Assembly (NCBI RefSeq): GCF_010993775.1 | Contig: NZ_WOTO01000014.1 | Coordinates: 62,001-126,000, forward strand | Direction: 5' to 3' | Source: Fodinicola feengrottensis | Lineage (GTDB): Bacteria > Actinomycetota > Actinomycetes > Mycobacteriales > HKI-0501 | Length of the DNA stretch: 64,000 nt | Part shown: one piece after another, positions 45,382 through 55,683 of the stretch | Layout: every line of letters starts with the position of its first letter | Position numbering within the stretch: the first letter of the stretch is position 1 | Notes under the pieces: generated by a model | The model's input: only the letters and a program-made list of their open reading frames with translations | What the model was told of the DNA's origin: nothing | Databases searched by the model: none | Made by a program: the position numbers and the translations under genes

Positions 45382-46195
45382 TTGGCACGTCTGCGATGGT
45401 GGCTGCCCGTTTCGGTGCTCGCCGTGGTCGTGATGGCGGTCGCCGGCTATCTTTACTGGCCGGTTCCAGACCAGCCGGAAATGAAGACAAAATTCATCGC
45501 CGCACCACAGGACCAGCTCGGCCCGGTGCTGAATCGTGCCCGGTTTCGGCGGAGACGTCTCGGTGCTGACCCGGCTCGCGGACCGGATCCGGGACACCGG
45601 CCGTACGGTCCAGGTGCTCTCACTTCCTGACAACGGCCGCGGCGACCTGCGCGTACAAGCCCAGCTAGTGGCCGCTGCCGCCAGCAAGCTGCGCGGCAAG
45701 GCGCCCAGCATCGACGTCATTGGCTACTCCGCCGGTGGCGTGGCGGCCCGTCTGTGGCTGAAGGACTACGGCGGCGCCGCGGTCACTCGCCGGGTCGTCA
45801 CCATCGGTTCGCCCAACCACGGCACCCAACTCGCCGGCCTCGCCTTCGCGGTCGCCGCCGACAGTTGCCCGACCGCCTGCCAACAGCTCGCCGACCACTC
45901 CAGGCTCATCACCGCTCTCAACAGCCCCACCGAAACCCCGCCCGGACCGTTGTGGACAACCATGTGGACAAAGGTCGACGACACCGTCGTACCAGCCTCA
46001 TCCGGGCAGCTCAGGGGTGCTGTGAACACCGAACTCCAGTCCGTCTGCGCCGACGACACCGTCCGGCACACCCAACTCCCGAACGACCCACTCGTCATCG
46101 GCATCGTGCTCGGCTCGATCGCCCTCGATCCACCCATCAAACCCACTGCCCCAGACTGCAACCACCTCCGCGAAGCCGCCGCCTTCGACAGCTGA
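45382..46195 (+). CDS. Secreted or membrane-anchored lipase/esterase, alpha/beta hydrolase (frameshift)
   Basis: About 270 residues. The N terminus LRWWLPVSVLAVVVMAVAGY is a signal-anchor. Then IVPGFGGDVSVLTRLADRIR (oxyanion region), IDVIGYSAGGVAARLWLKDY with the GYSAGG nucleophile elbow, and VTIGSPNHGTQLAGLAFAV; C-terminal DDTVVPASSGQLRG with acid and NHLREA His. The TTG start is proposed because AGGGGGGA lies 6 bases upstream. One extra A near 45532 shifts the frame. It resembles Streptomyces EstA/LipC-type lipases. Confidence 0.85.
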
Positions 46196-46635
46196 TTCCA
46201 CCGGGCAAGGGTTCGCCGAAGTCCGTTTTGCGAACCGTTTCGTCACATTCGCGGGGTGCTCGAGTGTTCAGGAGTCACTTGAGTCGCAGGGGTAACCGTC
46301 GGTCCGGCATACGGGACGCCAATCTCAAAATATGGGAATTAGTCCGGTCAGGCACATTCCGCTGTTCTCATTGGGACTGGTGGGATCAACTTTCACCGCC
46401 AGTGACCAATTCTCGCGAACACCGCCACCCACCATGTCCGTTTGTAACGTTGTTGGCCATCCAGAACCCCAGAATGGCCAACAGCCTTACAATCGGACAT
46501 ACCCCCACCCAGTACCAGGTCACCACCCCACAAACGTGACGCGGGTTCGTTCTCCCCGTACCCAAAAACACACCCCACCCGCCAAGCCCGTTCTTCCTTG
46601 AGGCTTCGCCCGAAGGGCAACCAACCCACACACCC
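46196..46635. other. Non-coding stretch, nothing recognised
   Basis: 440 bases between the lipase and the first palindromic repeat. Short ORFs on both strands overlap and look random. I see no tRNA, operator or terminator that I can support. Confidence 0.5.
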
Positions 46636-46664
46636 GCTGCACAATCGGATTCCGATTGTGCAGC
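46636..46664. repeat. CAATCGG palindrome, copy 1
   Basis: 14-bp perfect arms around a single central base; core CAATCGGATTCCGATTG. Four further copies lie at 55396-55430, 55465-55485, 63068-63084 and 63130-63146. It stands 10 bases from element A. Confidence 0.85.
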
Positions 46665-46674
46665 TCTACACAGG

Positions 46675-46853
46675 GTGCGGCGCGAAACTGTCGTACCCCT
46701 CCGGCAGATTTGCCCCCACCCAGTGACGGGTGGGGGGCGGGTTTGAGGACCAATGTTCAACTAAAAATTAGAGTCCACCTCACAACCCACCCCCCGCCCG
46801 TTCAAAGGGAGGGGGAAAGAAAAACAGACACGTACGACAATTTCGCGCCGCAC
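46675..46853 (+). repeat. 179-bp repeat element A with terminal inverted repeats
   Basis: Ends GTGCGGCGCGAAA (46675-46687) and TTTCGCGCCGCAC (46841-46853) are perfectly inverted, and the match extends inward over TGTCGTAC to 22 bp with one mismatch. Inside are two GC-rich hairpins, one with arms CCCCCACCC/GGGTGGGGG, and an AT-rich centre (TTCAACTAAAAATTAGAG). Element B at 57754-57932 is the same length and about 95 percent identical by eye but reversed. No ORF inside is convincing, so it is a MITE-like or BIME-like unit. Confidence 0.85.
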
Positions 46854-46914
46854 CCCCTCGAGAAGGCAGAAAAATACAAGAGCGCACGGCCGCGCGCGCC
46901 TAACGTCCATCAGC

Positions 46915-47854
46915 ATGAAGAACGCAGAAGTTATTGTGGTCGGTGCGGGTGTGATTGGCCTGACCACGGGCATCCGGCTGCTGGAGGCTGGGGCCGATGT
47001 ACGCATTCTCGCGGCCGAGCTGAACCGCCGACACTACCTCGGCGGCCGCGACTGGGATGGCTGGGCCGGTTTTCCACGGGCCTGATCCGCGGACCGTGGG
47101 TTGGGAGCTCGCCACCACGCGGGAGCTGAAAACTCTCGACGAAACCGCGGGTGTACGGATGGCGACCGGTCTCGGGGCGTCGACGGCGGCGATGGGGGCG
47201 GCGCCGCCGTTCGCGGACGCGAGTGCGTTGGTACGGCCGGCGACTGGGGATGAAGTGCCGACCGGGTTCACCAGTGGGTTGTGGATGAGAGTTCCGCTGG
47301 TCGACATTCCGGTCTATCTCGAATATCTGGTTGGCCGATTTACCGCGAATGGCGGCGTGATCGAGCAGCGTCGCGTTGAGTCGCTCGCGTTGGATGCGCC
47401 GATTGTGGTGAACTGCGCCGGGGTCGGCGCTCGTCGGCTGGCCGCCGATCCGTCCGTACGGCCGATAAAAGGTCAGCAGGTGGTGGTGGAAAATCCCGGC
47501 CTGGACGGGTTTTTCATGGCAGTCACGTTAGAACACGAATATGCCAGCTATCACACCTTCGGCCGGCATGTCCTGCTTGGCGGTGTCACGCTGGAAGGCA
47601 GCTGGGATCCGGCGCCGTCCATGGAGGTCGGCAACCGCATTCTGGAGCGCTGCGTCAAACTGGAGCCGAAATTCGCCAACGCCCGGGTGCTCGGGCACCG
47701 CGCGGGGCTGCGACCTGGGCGGCCGAAAGTACGGCTGGAAGCCGAAACGGTCGGCCGGAACCGGATTGTCCACAATTACGGGCATGGCGGCAGCGGAGTT
47801 CTGCAGTCGTGGGGATGTGCCCAGGAAACCGCCGAACTCGCGCTGGCCCTGTAG
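46915..47854 (+). CDS. FAD-dependent D-amino acid oxidase (frameshift)
   Basis: About 313 residues of the DAAO family: dinucleotide-binding EVIVVGAGVIGLTTGIRLLE at the N terminus, GLWMRVPLVDIPVYLEYLVG, IVVNCAGVGARRLAADPSVR, GQQVVVENPGL and the C-terminal signature VHNYGHGGSGVLQSWGCAQE. One extra A near 47022 (GCTGAACC for GCTGACC) shifts the frame; without it the text AELTADTTSAAATGMAGPVF is continuous. Start ATG 46915 lacks an obvious ribosome site and is 62 bases from element A. Converts D-amino acids to 2-oxo acids. Confidence 0.9.
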
Positions 47855-47856
47855 TA

Positions 47857-48900
47857 CTAAACCGAGGTGAGCACCCGCTCGGGCCGCAGCCAGGCCGCTC
47901 GGGCCGCCATCGCCGAGTCGACGAAGTCGGTGAACAAGCCATCCACCCCGGCCCGCAGGAATGCCTCGCATTCGGCCGCGCCGTCGCCGCGGGCGGATGG
48001 GTCGGTGCCACGTCGATACGGCTCGGCGAGGTATTTGTTCTCGTCGCGGAAGGTGTACGGGTGAACGAAAAGCCCGGCTTCGTGGGCGGCCGGCACCAGG
48101 CCGGTCAGGCCGGCGAGCTGCCCGGTCCGGTCGGTGGCCAGCACCATTTCCTTGTTCGGGCCGATTCCGACGGCGTATTCGGCGATCCGGCGCAACCCCG
48201 ACGGCGTCGTCATCTCGCTGTAGAGCAGCGGGTCGCCGGCGGCGGTGCGGTCGTACGGACCGTGCCCACTGCCCATCAGCTGGACCCGCCGCACCTCGGT
48301 CATGCTGGCGACCCGGTGCAGCGGGTCGATCTCGAACGACTGCACGAAGGTGGGCGAGTCGGCGCGATCGCGGCCGGCCGCCGCGAGGTCCTTGACCAGC
48401 AGGTCTTCGACGGGCTTGCCGATCGAGCGGTAGTACGTCGGATGCTTGGGCTCGACGTAGACCCCGATCGGACGGCCGGCCTCGGTGGCCAGCTGGGCCA
48501 GCCAGGTCAGCGTCTCGGCGAAGGTCGGCACCGGCTGGCCGTCATATCGCGCGCTGTGTCGGCGCAAGTCCGGATGGCGCTCGACCGCCCGCAGGGTGCG
48601 GATTTCGGCGACCGTGAAGTCGTCCGCGAACCAGCCGTCGACATCCGCGCCATCAATGGTCGCGGTCCGCCGACGCTCCGCGAATTCTGGCCGGGCGGCC
48701 ACGTCTGTGCTGTCCGAGAGGTCGGCGTCGTGGCGTACGACCAGCACACCGTCCGCGCTCGGCACCACGTCCATTTCCACGAAGTCGGCACCGAGCTCGA
48801 CCGCGAGCGCGAACGAGATGAGGGTGTTTTCCGGTCGGTAACCGCAGCTACCGCGGTGACCGATGACCAGTGGCACGTCAGCACTCTGGCTTTTGTTCAC
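47857..48900 (-). CDS. Glycerophosphodiester phosphodiesterase
   Basis: GDPD-family TIM-barrel enzyme hydrolysing glycerophosphodiesters to glycerol 3-phosphate and an alcohol. Conserved VIGHRGSCGYRPENTLISF, FVEMDVVPSADGVLVVRHDA with metal ligands, PIGVYVEPKHPTYY and the C-terminal AFLRAGVDGLFTDFVDSA. I give the GTG at 48900 (VNKSQSADVPL) as start; the frame is open to an ATG at 48960 and neither has a clear ribosome site. No signal peptide is visible. It is convergent with the DAAO gene, 2 bases apart. Confidence 0.9.
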   Translation of the reverse strand: MNKSQSADVPLVIGHRGSCGYRPENTLISFALAVELGADFVEMDVVPSADGVLVVRHDADLSDSTDVAARPEFAERRRTATIDGADVDGWFADDFTVAEIRTLRAVERHPDLRRHSARYDGQPVPTFAETLTWLAQLATEAGRPIGVYVEPKHPTYYRSIGKPVEDLLVKDLAAAGRDRADSPTFVQSFEIDPLHRVASMTEVRRVQLMGSGHGPYDRTAAGDPLLYSEMTTPSGLRRIAEYAVGIGPNKEMVLATDRTGQLAGLTGLVPAAHEAGLFVHPYTFRDENKYLAEPYRRGTDPSARGDGAAECEAFLRAGVDGLFTDFVDSAMAARAAWLRPERVLTSV

Positions 48901-49144
48901 GGGATTGATCAGACCTGTCCTATTAGACGGGTAGGGAAACGGAGGCCGACATCCGGTCATCTGGCACTGGACCGTTTGAGGTGTCTAACGCGTCTTGCAA
49001 CCTCGCTGAAACAACTCGGCAGCTGTTAAGTCGATGAGGAAAGTATGAACGCACGCCCCGCCTCGGTGCTCTCCCGGGGGTGCCCGAATGTTGTGAGCCT
49101 CGACACCTCGTCGCTGGCCACGGCCGTTTGGATAGGGTCTGCGG

Positions 49145-50381
49145 GTGCGCGTACTCGTCATCGGAACCGGCGCCCGGGAGCACGCTCTGTGCACGGCGCG
49201 CTCCTTCGCGACCCCGGTGTGTCGGCGGTCGCCTGCGCGCCCGGCAACGCCGGTATAGCCGACACCTGTGCGTTGGTGCCGCTCGATGGCGGTGCGGTCA
49301 CCGGCCCGTCAGTCGTGGCGGCCGCCCAGGTTTTCCTAGCGGATCTCGTGGTGATCGGCCCGGAGGCGCCGCTGGTTGCTGGCGTCGCCGATGCCGTACG
49401 AGCAGCCGGTTTCGCCTGCTTCGGGCCGACTGCGGCCGCCGCTCAGTTGGAAGGCTCCAAGGCCTTCGCCAAGGACGTGATGGCGGCCGCTGGGGTGCCG
49501 ACGGCCGCTGCCCGGGTGTGTACGACCGTGGACGAGGCGGCCGCCGCACTCGACGAGTTCGGCGCTCCTTACGTCGTGAAGGACGACGGCCTGGCCGCCG
49601 GCAAGGGCGTTGTCGTCACCTCAGACCGGGACGCGGCGCTCGCGCACGCGGCCGGCTGCGAACGAGTGGTCATCGAGGAGTTTCTGGACGGACGGCCCGG
49701 AAGTGTCGCTGTTCGTCGTCACCGACGGCACGGCCGCTTTCCCGCTGCTGCCCGCGCAGGATTTCAAGCGGATCGGCGACGGCGACACCGGGCCCAACAC
49801 CGGTGGCATGGGCGCGTACGCACCACTGACCTGGCTGCCCAGCGGCACGGTCAGCACGATCATGGCCACCGTCGTACGTCCCACGCTGGTGACCATGGCC
49901 GAGCGCGGAACGCCGTTCTCGGGGTTGCTCTACGTCGGCCTCGCGATGACCGCGAAGGGCCCGCGGGTGGTGGAGTTCAACTGCCGCTTCGGCGACCCGG
50001 AAACGCAGTCGGTGCTCGCTTTTGCTCGACACGCCCTTCGGAGCGCTGCTGAACGCGGCCGCCACTGGGACCCTCGGCTCTTACGAGTCATTGCTCTGGC
50101 GCTCAGCGGCCGCTGTCACCGTTGTTCTGGCCTCGGCCGGCTACCCGGCTTCCTCCCGCAGCGGCGATGTGATCACCGGCGCGGACGGGGTCGAGGGCGT
50201 CCTGCACGCTGGCACGGCTCGGCGCGATGACGGCGCTCTCGTCACCGCCGGCGGCCGAGTGTTGTCTGTCGTGGGCACCGGCCCCGATGTGCCGGCCGCG
50301 CGGGCCGACGCCTACCAGAAGATCGACAAGATCACCTTCGACGGCGCCCAAAACCGTACCGATATCGCTGCCGACCGCTGA
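49145..50381 (+). CDS. purD: Phosphoribosylamine-glycine ligase (GAR synthetase), three frameshifts
   Basis: ATP-grasp enzyme for step two of purine synthesis. GTG 49145 gives [20 protein letters not shown]. Seen: [68 protein letters not shown] text ([20 protein letters not shown]) and [20 protein letters not shown]. Jumps: GCGCGC for GCGC near 49198, GGAC doubled at 49686-49693, and an extra T in a T-run near 50032. C terminus [20 protein letters not shown]. With all three removed the protein is about 410 residues, normal for PurD. Confidence 0.95.
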
Positions 50382-50452
50382 ATTTTGGCCCCCCGAACTC
50401 GAGCTTGCCAGCCAGGTCCGACCATTTTGGTTGGTGCACGCAATGGGCACTA

Positions 50453-50530
50453 GGGCGCGAAAACTGTCGTACCCACACTGTTTTCTTGCCCCCACCCAGT
50501 GATCGATCGGGGGGGGTGGGTTTTGAGGAC
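50453..50530 (+). repeat. Half-unit C of the 179-bp repeat (left-half type)
   Basis: GGGCGCGAAAACTGTCGTAC (50453-50472) matches the left end of element A, followed by GCCCCCACCCAGTGA, a G-rich arm GGGGGGGTGGG and TTTTGAGGAC as in A. The AT-rich centre and the right half are absent. It follows purD by 72 bases and may act as its terminator. Confidence 0.7.
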
Positions 50531-50638
50531 GCGCGCGCGAGAAAATTTTGCGAACGACCCGCAGTGCCCGTAGCAGTTAGAGCACCCCCACGACGGCCTG
50601 ACTGGCTCCACAACGGGTCAGGTGGCTCAGCAGCGCTC

Positions 50639-52032
50639 CTACAGCGGCGGGCGCTGGCTGAGCATCGGGTCGAAGTCGACAGACGGGAGAGCGCTCGCCC
50701 TGCGCAACTGTGGCGACGGTGTGATGCCGGCCCAGCGCTGGATCGTCGCGGTCGCGGCGGCGGCCTGCGCGGCCGGCAGCATCGCGATCTTCGAGCCGTG
50801 GTTGCCCTTGGGGACGTAGTAGACGTACGAGTCGCGGCTGCCCGGCCCGAGCCGGAACGGCTCCGCGCTCCACGGGTCGTATTCGCCGTAGATGTAAAGC
50901 AGCCGCTGTCCCTGGTAGCGCACCCACGTGTCCACGTCGGGCATCGCCGTGTAGTCGAAGGGCATCTTGATCGACCTCGGTACGAACGACCGGGGCACGT
51001 CGGTGCCGGGATAGCGCAGTAGGGTCCTTCAGGTAGCTCTCGTCCGCGAGCGGCGACCCCAGCTGGGTGCCGGCCTGGTAGTAGTACGGCACGTACGGCT
51101 CGATGCCCTGGTCTGTGTACGTGAGCAGGCTCTCGACGCCCTCGTACCAGTCATAGATCTGCTGCGCCGGCGCGCCGGCCGGCGGGATGGTCGCGCAGTC
51201 GCTGGGGCTGCCGTACTGCCAGAACGCGAAAATCGAGTCGACCACCGCCAGCTCGACCGCGTGATCCAGCGTGCCGACCAGGGTGAACGTGCCGCCGGTC
51301 TGGGTGGCGTTCGACTGTGCGATCGCCTCCAGCTCGTTCCGCCGCTGCAGCGACTCCCGCTGGATCCGGTTCAGGTTGGCGCGACAGACCGGGTCGGTGC
51401 CGTCGTGGGCGATGAACTGTCCGTACGAGTCGACTGGGTCGATCACGTCGTTCGGCGCGACGTACGGGATGGTCGCGTAGACGTCATTGGGGTAGAAGCG
51501 GCGGTGGTACGTGGCGGTCATTCCGCCCTTGCTGCCGCCGGTCGACAGCCAGCGCGCCTTATAGATCCGCTTAAGCGCCTGGACGATGACGTGCTGGTCG
51601 GTGGCGGCCTGCCAGATGGTCAGCTTCGACCAGTCCGCTGGCGCTGGCCGGGACGGCACGAAGTAGCGGTATTCGACGTCGATCTGGTTGCCGTTGACGA
51701 TCTGCGCGCGGCTCGCTGCGGAACGGGATTCCGCGGTAGTTGTAGCCGGTCGTGTACATCACCATCGGGGCGCTCGCGTCCCGGTGCATCAGCCCGACCC
51801 GCTGCTCGAAATAGCCCTTGCGCGGGTTGTTGTGGTCCACCAGCTGTCGGAACACGAGTTGGAAATACCGGTACGGCGCGGCGGTGGACTGTTCGGTGAC
51901 GGACACCACTCCGGGCAGCTGCTTCAGCTGGTCAGCGATGTCCGGAGGAGCCGCTTGGACGGCTGGCGTGACGGTCAGCAGGCCGGCCAGGGTCGTGAGC
52001 GCGACCAGCAGTCGGAACAGGACGGTACGCAC
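50639..52032 (-). CDS. Secreted S28 family serine aminopeptidase (two frameshifts)
   Basis: A PS-10/tripeptidyl-aminopeptidase-like protein of about 465 residues. The N terminus MRTVLFRLLVALTTLAGLLT then VTPAVQAA is a Sec signal peptide with an AxA cleavage site. The mature part shows YFQLVFRQLVDHNNPRKGYF, WLSTGGSKGGMTATYHRRFY with nucleophile Ser in GGSKGG, and near the end YIYGEYDPWSAEPFRLG and VPKGNHGSKIAML with Asp and His. Frame jumps near 51710 (before QIVNGNQIDVEYRYFVPS) and near 51025 (before LRYPGTDVPRSFVPRSIK). Streptomyces S28 enzymes clip Pro-containing N-terminal peptides. Confidence 0.87.
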
Positions 52033-52191
52033 GCATCGGCATCCCCCGCAGGCGTTGTGACCGGCACCGGATTCTCACAGGCAGATCCCGCCAGCACAAG
52101 GGACGTGACCGTACCCGGAAGCCGGAACTTGCTTCCGCGCAGTTAGGCTGAGCAGGGAATTCGCTTTCTTTTCACCACGCTAGGAGTGGCT

Positions 52192-52443
52192 GTGGCCCGC
52201 GTCGTCGTCGACGTCATGTTGAAACCCGAAATCCTCGATCCGCAGGGCCAGGCCGTGGTGGCCGCGCTGGCCCGGCTTGGCTTCGACTCGATCACCGCCG
52301 TCCGGCAGGGCAAGCGGTTCGAGGTGGAGGTGGACGGTGAGCTCACCGACGCCCGCCTCGACGAGGTCCGGCAGGCCGCCGGCACGCTGCTCGCGAACCC
52401 GGTGATCGAGGACTTCGACGTCCGGGTGGAGTCGGCCGTATGA
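52192..52443 (+). CDS. purS: Phosphoribosylformylglycinamidine synthase subunit PurS
   Basis: 83 residues: [40 protein letters not shown] and a C-terminal [12 protein letters not shown]. Bridges PurQ and PurL in the ammonia-channelling complex. GTG 52192 has AGGAG six bases upstream; a GTG six bases earlier overlaps that site. The stop overlaps the purQ ATG. Confidence 0.96.
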   Translation: MARVVVDVMLKPEILDPQGQAVVAALARLGFDSITAVRQGKRFEVEVDGELTDARLDEVRQAAGTLLANPVIEDFDVRVESAV

Positions 52444-53120
52444 GCACCCGGATCGGCGTGGTGACCTTTCCCGGGTCACTGGACGACCGGGACGCGGCCC
52501 GCGCGGTCAAGCTGGCCGGCGGCGAACCGGTTTCGCTCTGGCACGGCGACAGCGGCTTGAAGGACGTCGACGCGGTGGTGCTGCCCGGCGGCTTCTCGTA
52601 CGGCGGCTACTATCTGCGAGCCGGTGCGATCGCCAGGTTCGCGCCCATTATGGAGTCGATCATCGCCGGTGCCCGTGCGGGAATGCCAGTTTTGGGGATC
52701 TGCAACGGATTCCAGGTGCTCTGCGAGTCGCATTTGCTCCCTGGCGCGCTGACCCGCAATGCGCACCTGCATTTCCGTAACCGCGCTCAGTCGATGATCG
52801 TCGAGAGCACCGAAACCGCTTGGACGAGCGATTTCGCCGCCGGCCAGAAAATCGTCATCCCGATCAAGAACATCGACGGCCGGTTTGTCGCCGATGACCG
52901 TACGCTGGACGACATCGAATCCCACGGCCAAGTGGTTTTCCGTTATACGAACGGAAATCCGAACGGCTCGATGCGGGACATTGCCGGGGTCAGCAATGCT
53001 GCCGGAAATGTGGTTGGCATGATGCCGCATCCCGAGCACGCGGTCGAGGAGCTCACCGGAGCGTCCGTCGACGGGCTCGGACTTTTCACTTCGGTACTGC
53101 GAAAGCTGGTGGCCGCGTGA
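52440..53120 (+). CDS. purQ: Phosphoribosylformylglycinamidine synthase subunit PurQ (glutaminase)
   Basis: 226 residues. Class I glutamine amidotransferase: [40 protein letters not shown], nucleophile Cys88 in [11 protein letters not shown], and the His-Glu pair in [16 protein letters not shown] overlap with purS and GTGA overlap with purL. The frame is intact. Slightly diverged YYLRAGA replaces the usual YLRCGA. Confidence 0.97.
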   Translation: MSTRIGVVTFPGSLDDRDAARAVKLAGGEPVSLWHGDSGLKDVDAVVLPGGFSYGGYYLRAGAIARFAPIMESIIAGARAGMPVLGICNGFQVLCESHLLPGALTRNAHLHFRNRAQSMIVESTETAWTSDFAAGQKIVIPIKNIDGRFVADDRTLDDIESHGQVVFRYTNGNPNGSMRDIAGVSNAAGNVVGMMPHPEHAVEELTGASVDGLGLFTSVLRKLVAA

Positions 53121-55387
53121 CCGTACCAACCGCCGACACGGTCACCAACGCGACCGCGACCCCGCAGGAAGTCCAGCCGTACGAAGAGCTGGGTCTGAAG
53201 TCCGATGAATACAGCCAGATCAGGGAAAATCCTCGGCCGCCGGCCGACCCAGACCGAGCTCGCGATGTATTCGGTGATGTGGAGCGAACACTGCTCGTAC
53301 AAGTCGTCGAAGGTCCATCTGCGGCAGTTTGGTGAGAAGGCCCCGAAATCCGACCGGATGCTGGTCGGGATGGGGGAGAACGCCGGTGTCGTGCAGGTAA
53401 GTGACACCCTCGCGATCACTTTCAAGATCGAAAGCCATAACCACCCGAGTTATGTCGAGCCGTATCAGGGCGCGGCGACCGGTGTCGGTGGGATCGTACG
53501 GGACATCCTGACGATGGGCGCCCGGCCGATCGCGGTCATGGACTCGCTGCGTTTCGGTGCCGCCGACCATCCGGACACCGCTCGCGTGCTGCCTGGGGTG
53601 GTGGCCGGCGTCGGCGGCTACGGAAACTGCCTGGGCCTGCCGAATATCGGCGGCGAGGTCGTCTTTGACCCGTGTTACCAAGGAAATCCGCTCGTCAACG
53701 CGCTTTGTGTGGGCGTTATGCCGACTGATCGGATCCAGCTCTCGGCGGCGACCGGGGTTGGCAACCTCGTCGTGCTCCTGGGCGCCAAAACGGGCCGAGA
53801 CGGCATTGGCGGAGTCAGCGTGCTGGCGTCGGCGACCTTCGACGACGACGGCCCGGCCCGCCGGCCGAGTGTGCAGGTCGGGGACCCGTTCGCGGAAAAG
53901 CTGCTGATCGAGTCCTGCCTGGAGCTGTACGACCGGAAGCTGGTCACCGGGATCCAGGATCTCGGCGGTGCCGGGCTGACCTGCGCGACCACCGAAACCG
54001 CCGCGATGGGCAAGTCCGGCATGCGGGTCTACCTGGAGCGGGTGCCGCTGCGCTGCGCGAGCCGAGCATGGCGCCGCACGAGATCCTCGCCAGCGAGTCG
54101 CAGGAGCGGATGTTGGCCATCGTCACGCCGGAAAACCTCGGTGAGGTGCTGGCGCTGGCCGACAAGTGGGGTGTGTTGGCGACCGCGATCGGCGAGGTCA
54201 CCGAGGGCGACCGGCTGGTGATCAGTTGGCACGGGCAGACCGTGGTGGACGTGCCGCCGGCGAGTCTCGCGGACGAGGGCCCGGTCTACCACCGCCCGTA
54301 CGAGCGGCCCGCCGACCTGTCGATCCGGCAGGCCGACCCGGCCAGCGTGCTGCCCCGGCCGGCCACCGGCGCGGAGCTGCGCAGCACGCTGCTCAAGCTG
54401 CTGGCCAGCCCGAACCTGGCTGACAAGACGTGGATCGTCGAGCAGTACGACAGTTACGTACAGGGCAACTCGGTGCTGTTCCAGCCCGAGGACGCCGGGA
54501 TGATCCGGCTGGACGAGGAGTCCAACCTCGGCGTCGCGATCGCCACCGACGCCAACGGCCGGTATTGCGCGATGGATCCGTACGTCGGCGCGCAGCTCGC
54601 TTATGCGGAGGCGTACCGAAACGTCACCGTCACCGGCGCGCGGCCGATCGCGGTCAGTGACTGTCTGAACTTCGGCAGCCCGGAGGACCCGGCGGTGATG
54701 TGGCAGTTCTCCGAGGCCGTACGCGGCATCGCGGACGCTTGCCAACAGCTCGGCACGCCGGTGACCGGCGGCAACGTCAGCTTCTACAACCAGACCGGGC
54801 AGACCGCGATCCACCCGACACCGGTGGTCGGCGTGCTGGGCCTTATGGACGACGTGACCAAGCGGACGCGGATGGGCTTCACAGCCGACGGCGATCGCCT
54901 CGTCCTGCTGGGCACCACCCGCGAGGAGCTGGACTGCTCCGAGTGGGCCTGGGTCGTGCACCAGCACCTCGGCGGTCGCCCGCCGGCGGTGGATCTCGCG
55001 GCCGAACAGGCCCTCGGCGAAGTGCTGATCGCGGTTTCCGACCGGGGGCTGGCGACTTCCGCGCACGACCTGTCCGAGGGCGGCCTTGCGATCGCCCTGG
55101 TCGAGTCCGCGCTGCGGCATGGCGCGGGTGCGCGCGTCGACGTACCGGCCGGCGTCAGTCCCTTTGGCTGGCTGCTGTCCGAGTCGGCGCACCGGGCGTT
55201 GCTGTCGGTGGCTCCAGAGCAGCTGGACGCGCTGCGAACGCTGGCCGCGACACACGGCGTTCCGTACGCCGAAATTGGCACTGTCGAGGCCGACAGCGGC
55301 GAGCTGGTGATCGAGCACGTGTTCCATGTCTCGCTGGACGAGCTGGCGACCGCCCATCGGGGCACCTTGCCCAAGCTCTTCGGTTAG
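53117..55387 (+). CDS. purL: Phosphoribosylformylglycinamidine synthase subunit PurL (two frameshifts)
   Basis: FGAM synthase large subunit, about 755 residues. GTG start coupled to pur[21 protein letters not shown], then [16 protein letters not shown]. One extra A near 53228 moves the frame; [20 protein letters not shown] and [14 protein letters not shown] follow, then [40 protein letters not shown] and [25 protein letters not shown] is tandemly doubled at 54049-54058; without it the text is [20 protein letters not shown]. The second half contains [35 protein letters not shown] and [20 protein letters not shown]. Stop 55387. Confidence 0.97.
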
Positions 55388-55395
55388 CCCTGCGA

Positions 55396-55430
55396 CCGGC
55401 TGCACAATCGGAATCCGATTGTGCGGCCGG
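55396..55430. repeat. CAATCGG palindrome, copy 2
   Basis: 17-bp arms with one mismatch around a central A; core CAATCGGAATCCGATTG. Eight bases after the purL stop, so it could serve as a terminator, although without a T-run. Confidence 0.85.
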
Positions 55431-55464
55431 TCCGAGTGTGACCAGGGACAACAGCGGCCGTTGT

Positions 55465-55485
55465 GACAATCGGGTGCCGATTGTG
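55465..55485. repeat. CAATCGG palindrome, copy 3
   Basis: ACAATCGG-GTG-CCGATTGT, 35 bases after copy 2. Both stand in the 296-base region between purL and the DEAD-box helicase, which otherwise holds the helicase leader and no visible gene. Confidence 0.8.
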
Positions 55486-55683
55486 GGATGCTGTGACGAG
55501 CTGATTGGCTGCAAATGGCACGGCAGATACGGTGAACGCGCGCTAGACAGGGATGCGGATACCTCAGTCTGTGGGTGAAACCGGTGGACTCACCGGAATC
55601 ACGATTTCGCGGCTGACCAGGAAACCGACCATCCTTCCGCCCGCGCCCACTCTTGTGTTGGGCGCATTCCGTATGGAAAGTGC

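Noticed and set aside
46386..46760. Minus-strand ORFs reading through element A and the palindrome
   Set aside because: Their sequence is dictated by repeat DNA and recurs wherever the repeats do (for example QSESDCAAG); not independent genes.
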